Shown: one piece after another, positions 6,874 through 9,280 of the stretch
How positions within the stretch are numbered: the stretch's first letter is position 1
How the letters are laid out: the number at the start of each line of letters is the position of its first letter
NCBI GenBank assembly: GCA_033791145.1
Contig: JASJHH010000150.1
Coordinates: 1 to 9,280, forward strand
Source of the DNA: JAALKW01 sp033791145
GTDB lineage: Bacteria; Pseudomonadota; Gammaproteobacteria; Legionellales; Legionellaceae
Reading direction: 5' to 3'
Length of the DNA: 9,280 nucleotides
Program-made: the position numbers and the translations under genes
Notes under the pieces: model-generated
What the model was told of the DNA's origin: nothing
The model's database searches: none
Seen by the model: the letters and a program-made list of their open reading frames with translations, nothing else

Positions 6874-7156
6874 ACTTCTTTTTCATCCACTTGCATTGAA
6901 AGAATGGAAAAAGCTCTCAAAAACCTTACAGGAACAATTTAAAAAAACATTAAAGCGCCGTCTCGAAAATCCACATGTTGTTTCAGCAGCGCTTAGCGGA
7001 CAACTTAAAAATTGTTATAAAATTAAACTACGTCAATCAGGCTACCGATTGGTCTATCATGCCAACGATAAACAAATCACTGTGACTGTTATCGCTGTGG
7101 GGAAAAGAAATAAAAATGATATCTATGGTACTTCAGAAAAAAGAAATGCCGTGTAG
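6863..7156 (+). CDS. relE: RelE-family mRNA endoribonuclease toxin
   Basis: A 97-residue toxin closely resembling E. coli RelE (95 residues) over its full length: LALKEWKKLSKTLQEQFKK, then CYKIKLRQSGYRLVYH and IAVGKRNKNDIY. RelE cleaves mRNA in the ribosomal A site. The residues needed for E. coli RelE activity have counterparts shifted by one: Lys53 and Lys55 in YKIK, Arg62 in YRLVY, Arg82 in GKR and Tyr88 in DIY. The active site therefore looks complete. The gene overlaps the antitoxin by 11 bases and is probably translationally coupled. It is one of only two intact genes left in the ssrA element, consistent with selection against losing an addiction module. Confidence 0.92.
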   Translation: MTYELLFHPLALKEWKKLSKTLQEQFKKTLKRRLENPHVVSAALSGQLKNCYKIKLRQSGYRLVYHANDKQITVTVIAVGKRNKNDIYGTSEKRNAV

Positions 7157-7271
7157 AAAATTTGTAACAAACTCATGCTGAAGCTACGTAAACTCTAGTG
7201 GTTTCAGGCGGTACCTTTAATAGCCATTACACCGTAAGGGATTGATTTTAAACTAAATTTAACTTACTTAT
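7157..7271. other. non-coding stretch between the toxin gene and the tRNA fragment
   Basis: This stretch of 115 bases has no open frame with recognisable similarity, no clear ribosome binding site and no strong terminator hairpin. A short CGGT...ACCG pairing around 7209-7234 is too weak to call. No tRNA-Arg 5' half (which would begin GCGCCCG) is present, so the tRNA piece that follows is not split by a small insertion here. Confidence 0.5.
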
Positions 7272-7321
7272 TCTGGCTACGAACCAGAGGGTCGGAGGCT
7301 CGAATCCTTCCGGGCGCACCA
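7272..7321 (+). pseudogene. 3' half of a tRNA-Arg(ACG) gene
   Basis: The fragment begins exactly at the anticodon stem and runs to the encoded CCA. It folds as anticodon arm TCTGG-CTACGAA-CCAGA (anticodon ACG), variable loop GGGTC, T stem GGAGG/CCTTC (one G-U pair) with loop CTCGAAT, and 3' acceptor strand CGGGCGC-A-CCA. The 5' acceptor strand and D arm are absent. The first T-loop base is C where nearly all tRNAs have T, a sign of decay. A fragment from the anticodon arm to the CCA is what a tyrosine recombinase element using tRNA-Arg as its target would leave at one end. It is not a functional tRNA gene. Confidence 0.85.
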
Positions 7322-7497
7322 TTTTTCCCAGTTAAATCAGCCAAAAATCAGCGGCACCAAAACGGCACCATCTGCAGACAATCCCAGACCATGAATGACA
7401 ACTTAGTGCATTTAATAGAAAAGGCTATAAGCCAGAACCGACATAGGCTTTGATGGTCTTTTGTTGTTTACCATAATCGGGGTTACAATACGGTGTA
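7322..7497. other. non-coding arm of a former integrative element
   Basis: No gene is visible. The stretch sits directly after the tRNA-Arg 3' end, where islands usually carry arm-type integrase sites and the start of an integrase gene. It contains two GGCACC motifs 11 bases apart (7353-7358 and 7364-7369) in a context, GGCACCAAAACGGCACCA, that I recall next to integrase genes of tRNA-targeting islands. The rest has no recognisable content. It ends at the second ssrA repeat. Confidence 0.4.
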
Positions 7498-7525
7498 GCG
7501 GGTTCAATTCCCGCCGCCTCCACCA
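7498..7525 (+). repeat. second copy of the ssrA 3' end (att, right)
   Basis: An exact 28-base copy of the end of ssrA, including the T arm and encoded CCA, in the same orientation and without the rest of the tmRNA. It marks the distal junction of the element inserted in ssrA. The sequence to its right is expected to be what followed ssrA before insertion, or another element inserted in tandem. Confidence 0.85.
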
Positions 7526-7551
7526 CTTACACTTCAAACCTGTTGTTTCAA

Positions 7552-9280
7552 TTATTTTCTGGGGGGGGTAGAACCGGACCTACTTCTGTTTGATTTTTTA
7601 GTTTCTGAAACCTCCTCTCGAAAAGATAGACTCTCAGCCTTATAGTGCTTACTTAAGGATATATTTTCTTTTTTCTCAAGGCGTTTCTCTCTTCGTGCTT
7701 TTAAGCCTGAAAGTGTATGCTTGTTTGCTTGAGCATTGAATTGGCTAAATGCTTGGTGAGGATCTTCAGACTCGAGAATTTTAGATAGATGATTCTCTAA
7801 TCGACTTACCATTTTTTGATACTTTCGATGAATCCTATGATTCTCAAGCCTATTGCTATTCGAGCTGAGTTGGAAGTCTTGTTTTATCGATTCTGAAGCT
7901 GTTTCTCCTTTTTTATTTACACTTACATCATGAAACAAAGCATCAGCTTTTTTAGATTGCATAGTACGTAATAGGGAGTCTGGCAAGTTACAAAATTTTA
8001 CATCAACATTACCAGATAAGGCTAAAACATTTTCTGTCGTGTTATGCTCTAGATAATCCATTAAACTGTCTTCTTCCATGTATTGCTCCATGGTATGGAA
8101 GTGTCTGACGTCATCTAAAGCATAAACTTTACAACCCTCATCACTGTTTTGGCGTTTTTCCAAAGCATAATAAATATTGATAGTTCGATCATTAAAAAGC
8201 TTCAGAAAATTGTCTGACTTTAAGATGGACTTAAACCAATATGAATCATTCTCCTCTAGGCCAAGAGAGTCTGAAATGAAAATATTGACAGTGCCATCTG
8301 CTTTGATTTCAATCTGACCCGCTGTCCAATGTGGAGACATCATTAAAAAAGATTCTTTGAGGGGTGCAGGAAACTTTAAAATCTCTTCAAAGTAATCATT
8401 AAAATCGCTGACATTGAATATAGTAGGTAAGAAGTCATAATTATTTGATTTATCACTACGTATTGCAGCTAAAATGTATTTAGCTGTTGTATTATCATCT
8501 AGTGTAAACTTGGCTAAACCAAGTTTTGCCTGTAATAGTATGAAGTTTAACTGAGGCAGCAGATCCTCTGGACAAGTATTCATTCTGGCAAGTTTCATTT
8601 TTTCATCTTCTGATTTTTCTTCATCGGGGTAAGATGATGTATACGCTTGATCAGTAATGTTAAAAAAATCTTTGTTCATTGTGTCCAAAAAGAAGGAGTT
8701 CAAATCATTCAACTCACCCTTGGAAAGTGTATTTTTTAAAAGCATAAGGGGCATTGATATTTTTAAAAGATATTTTCCAAAATCTGTAATGGAGAGCTTT
8801 TTTATTATATCTAATTTATTCAAAGAAGCTTCTAATACATTTATAAAGCTATTGAAAACCTGAACATCATTATCGATGATAAATGCTGTATTTAATATAT
8901 TATTATCCTTACCGGATAACTCCCGTATAAATTCTAGAAAAAACTTATCTGTGTCTAGATTAGAATCTAGGCTAATTCGATTAACAAAATCAAGCCAATT
9001 TCCAAGAGAGGCCACGCTGTCCGAATGCTCCTGTAATGAAGTATTATCTAAAATAAACTCAATGAGTTGATTGCGAGTATTCATCCTGGAGACGCCAGCT
9101 GCATCATCTTCCACTATTTTTTTTGAAACCTCTCTAAGCGCGTGCTCAATATCACCAGATATAATTCCCCCTGTGTCAGGATAGTTGTCGGATCTTCTAA
9201 AAATAAAATCAGGGGGCTGGAGAACGGTAATGGCATTATCATCAACAATAAAAGAATCAGTTATATTAAAAGCCTTGAAT
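7552..9280 (-). CDS. putative CE-clan (YopJ/Ulp1-like) effector enzyme (5' end outside window)
   Basis: The frame is open from the right edge to the TAA at 7552-7554, about 575 visible residues; the valine (GTG) codon at 9114 and the ATG at 9082-9084 are internal. I do not recognise the N-terminal half, which is helical, acidic and rich in Leu/Asn/Asp. The central part has the layout of CE-clan enzymes: SPHWTAGQIEIKADG with His (codon 8329-8331), then a hydrophobic strand and ISDSLG with Asp (8269-8271), then EKRQNSDEGCKVYALDDVRH with Cys (8131-8133). The spacing, His-20-Asp-46-Cys, is close to YopJ (His109, Glu128, Cys172), and the Gln ahead of the Cys could form the oxyanion hole. The family includes acetyltransferases, deubiquitinases and SUMO proteases, so the chemistry cannot be told. 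The last 110 or so residues are basic and coiled-coil-like (HRIHRKYQKMVSRLENHL, LKARREKRLEKKE). No membrane segment is seen. A secreted effector is likely but inferred. The gene ends 26 bases from the ssrA repeat. Confidence 0.6.
   Translation of the reverse strand, partial: FKAFNITDSFIVDDNAITVLQPPDFIFRRSDNYPDTGGIISGDIEHALREVSKKIVEDDAAGVSRMNTRNQLIEFILDNTSLQEHSDSVASLGNWLDFVNRISLDSNLDTDKFFLEFIRELSGKDNNILNTAFIIDNDVQVFNSFINVLEASLNKLDIIKKLSITDFGKYLLKISMPLMLLKNTLSKGELNDLNSFFLDTMNKDFFNITDQAYTSSYPDEEKSEDEKMKLARMNTCPEDLLPQLNFILLQAKLGLAKFTLDDNTTAKYILAAIRSDKSNNYDFLPTIFNVSDFNDYFEEILKFPAPLKESFLMMSPHWTAGQIEIKADGTVNIFISDSLGLEENDSYWFKSILKSDNFLKLFNDRTINIYYALEKRQNSDEGCKVYALDDVRHFHTMEQYMEEDSLMDYLEHNTTENVLALSGNVDVKFCNLPDSLLRTMQSKKADALFHDVSVNKKGETASESIKQDFQLSSNSNRLENHRIHRKYQKMVSRLENHLSKILESEDPHQAFSQFNAQANKHTLSGLKARREKRLEKKENISLSKHYKAESLSFREEVSETKKSNRSRSGSTPPRK
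7561..7568. repeat. homopolymer of eight G (C on the coding strand)
   Basis: The run lies in the last codons of the CE-clan gene (residues Thr-Pro-Pro-Arg-Lys before the stop). Such tracts are prone to slippage. One extra C would remove the stop and extend the protein by some 45 residues through the ssrA repeat; one fewer would end it within a few residues. Confidence 0.6.

Larger units (their letters stand above)
6017..7497. mobile_element. relic of an integrative element in ssrA
   Basis: The segment between the two 28-base ssrA repeats is about 1.5 kb. It contains a broken tyrosine integrase next to ssrA, an intact RelB/RelE-type toxin-antitoxin operon, a tRNA-Arg 3' half and non-coding arm sequence. 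The layout (tmRNA 3' end, then integrase, cargo and a second repeat) is that of an island bounded by att sites. With no functional recombinase and almost no cargo it is best read as a remnant reduced by deletion. The tRNA fragment implies that a second, tRNA-targeting element contributed, so the element may be a mosaic. The stretch 6017-6160 holds no gene that I can recognise. Confidence 0.7.

Noticed and set aside
7272..7321. Functional tRNA-Arg gene
   Set aside because: The D arm and 5' acceptor strand are missing upstream, and the T loop has a C at its nearly invariant first position.
9112..9114. GTG at 9114 as the start of the CE-clan gene
   Set aside because: The frame continues without a stop to the window edge, so this GTG is an internal valine codon.
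1..9280. CRISPR array, insertion sequence, riboswitch or replication origin
   Set aside because: No regularly spaced repeats, transposase motifs or recognisable riboswitch cores were seen. The only long exact repeat is the ssrA pair.

Overview
The window reads as a low-GC gammaproteobacterial chromosome, probably from the Legionellales (Legionella, Coxiella, Rickettsiella or Berkiella-like intracellular bacteria). The evidence is a one-piece tmRNA with a gammaproteobacterial-type tag, an E. coli-like glutamate-1-semialdehyde aminotransferase, a BaiN/RdsA-type flavoprotein, and two genes that look like secreted host-directed effectors (an F-box/ankyrin-like protein and a CE-clan, YopJ/Ulp1-like protein). 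The genus cannot be fixed from the sequence alone.

Left part (1-3221): the 3' part of a murein L,D-transpeptidase gene (+) converges on a type II toxin-antitoxin pair (-), a DUF1778 ribbon-helix-helix antitoxin with a GNAT acetyltransferase toxin (TacA/TacT type). The pair lies directly downstream of hemL (-). Its promoter begins inside the hemL stop codon and carries a perfect 18-bp palindrome between and over the promoter boxes, a good candidate for the autoregulatory operator.

Middle (3222-5620): a putative effector with an F-box-like N-terminus and a degenerate ankyrin-like segment (+), then a complete HI0933/BaiN/RdsA-family FAD protein (+) with a possible leaderless start. Both have extended -10 promoters.

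Right part (5621-7525): ssrA (tmRNA) is complete. Its last 28 bases are repeated exactly, in the same orientation, 1.5 kb downstream. The two copies bracket what looks like a decayed integrative element. It holds the C-terminal remnant of a tyrosine recombinase, an intact RelB/RelE-type toxin-antitoxin operon with its own strong promoter, a 50-base 3' half of a tRNA-Arg(ACG) gene with its CCA, and a short arm with repeated GGCACC motifs. Fragments of two different integration targets in one short stretch suggest a nested or mosaic insertion hotspot that has lost most of its cargo but kept its addiction module.

Right edge (7552-9280): the 3' part of a long minus-strand gene for a putative CE-clan enzyme. 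It has His-Asp-Cys spacing close to YopJ, a basic coiled-coil-like tail and an eight-C homopolymer just before its stop codon. The gene ends only 26 bases from the second ssrA repeat. Overall this is a housekeeping backbone (hemL, flavoprotein, ssrA) interspersed with host-interaction genes, two toxin-antitoxin modules and relics of mobile DNA.
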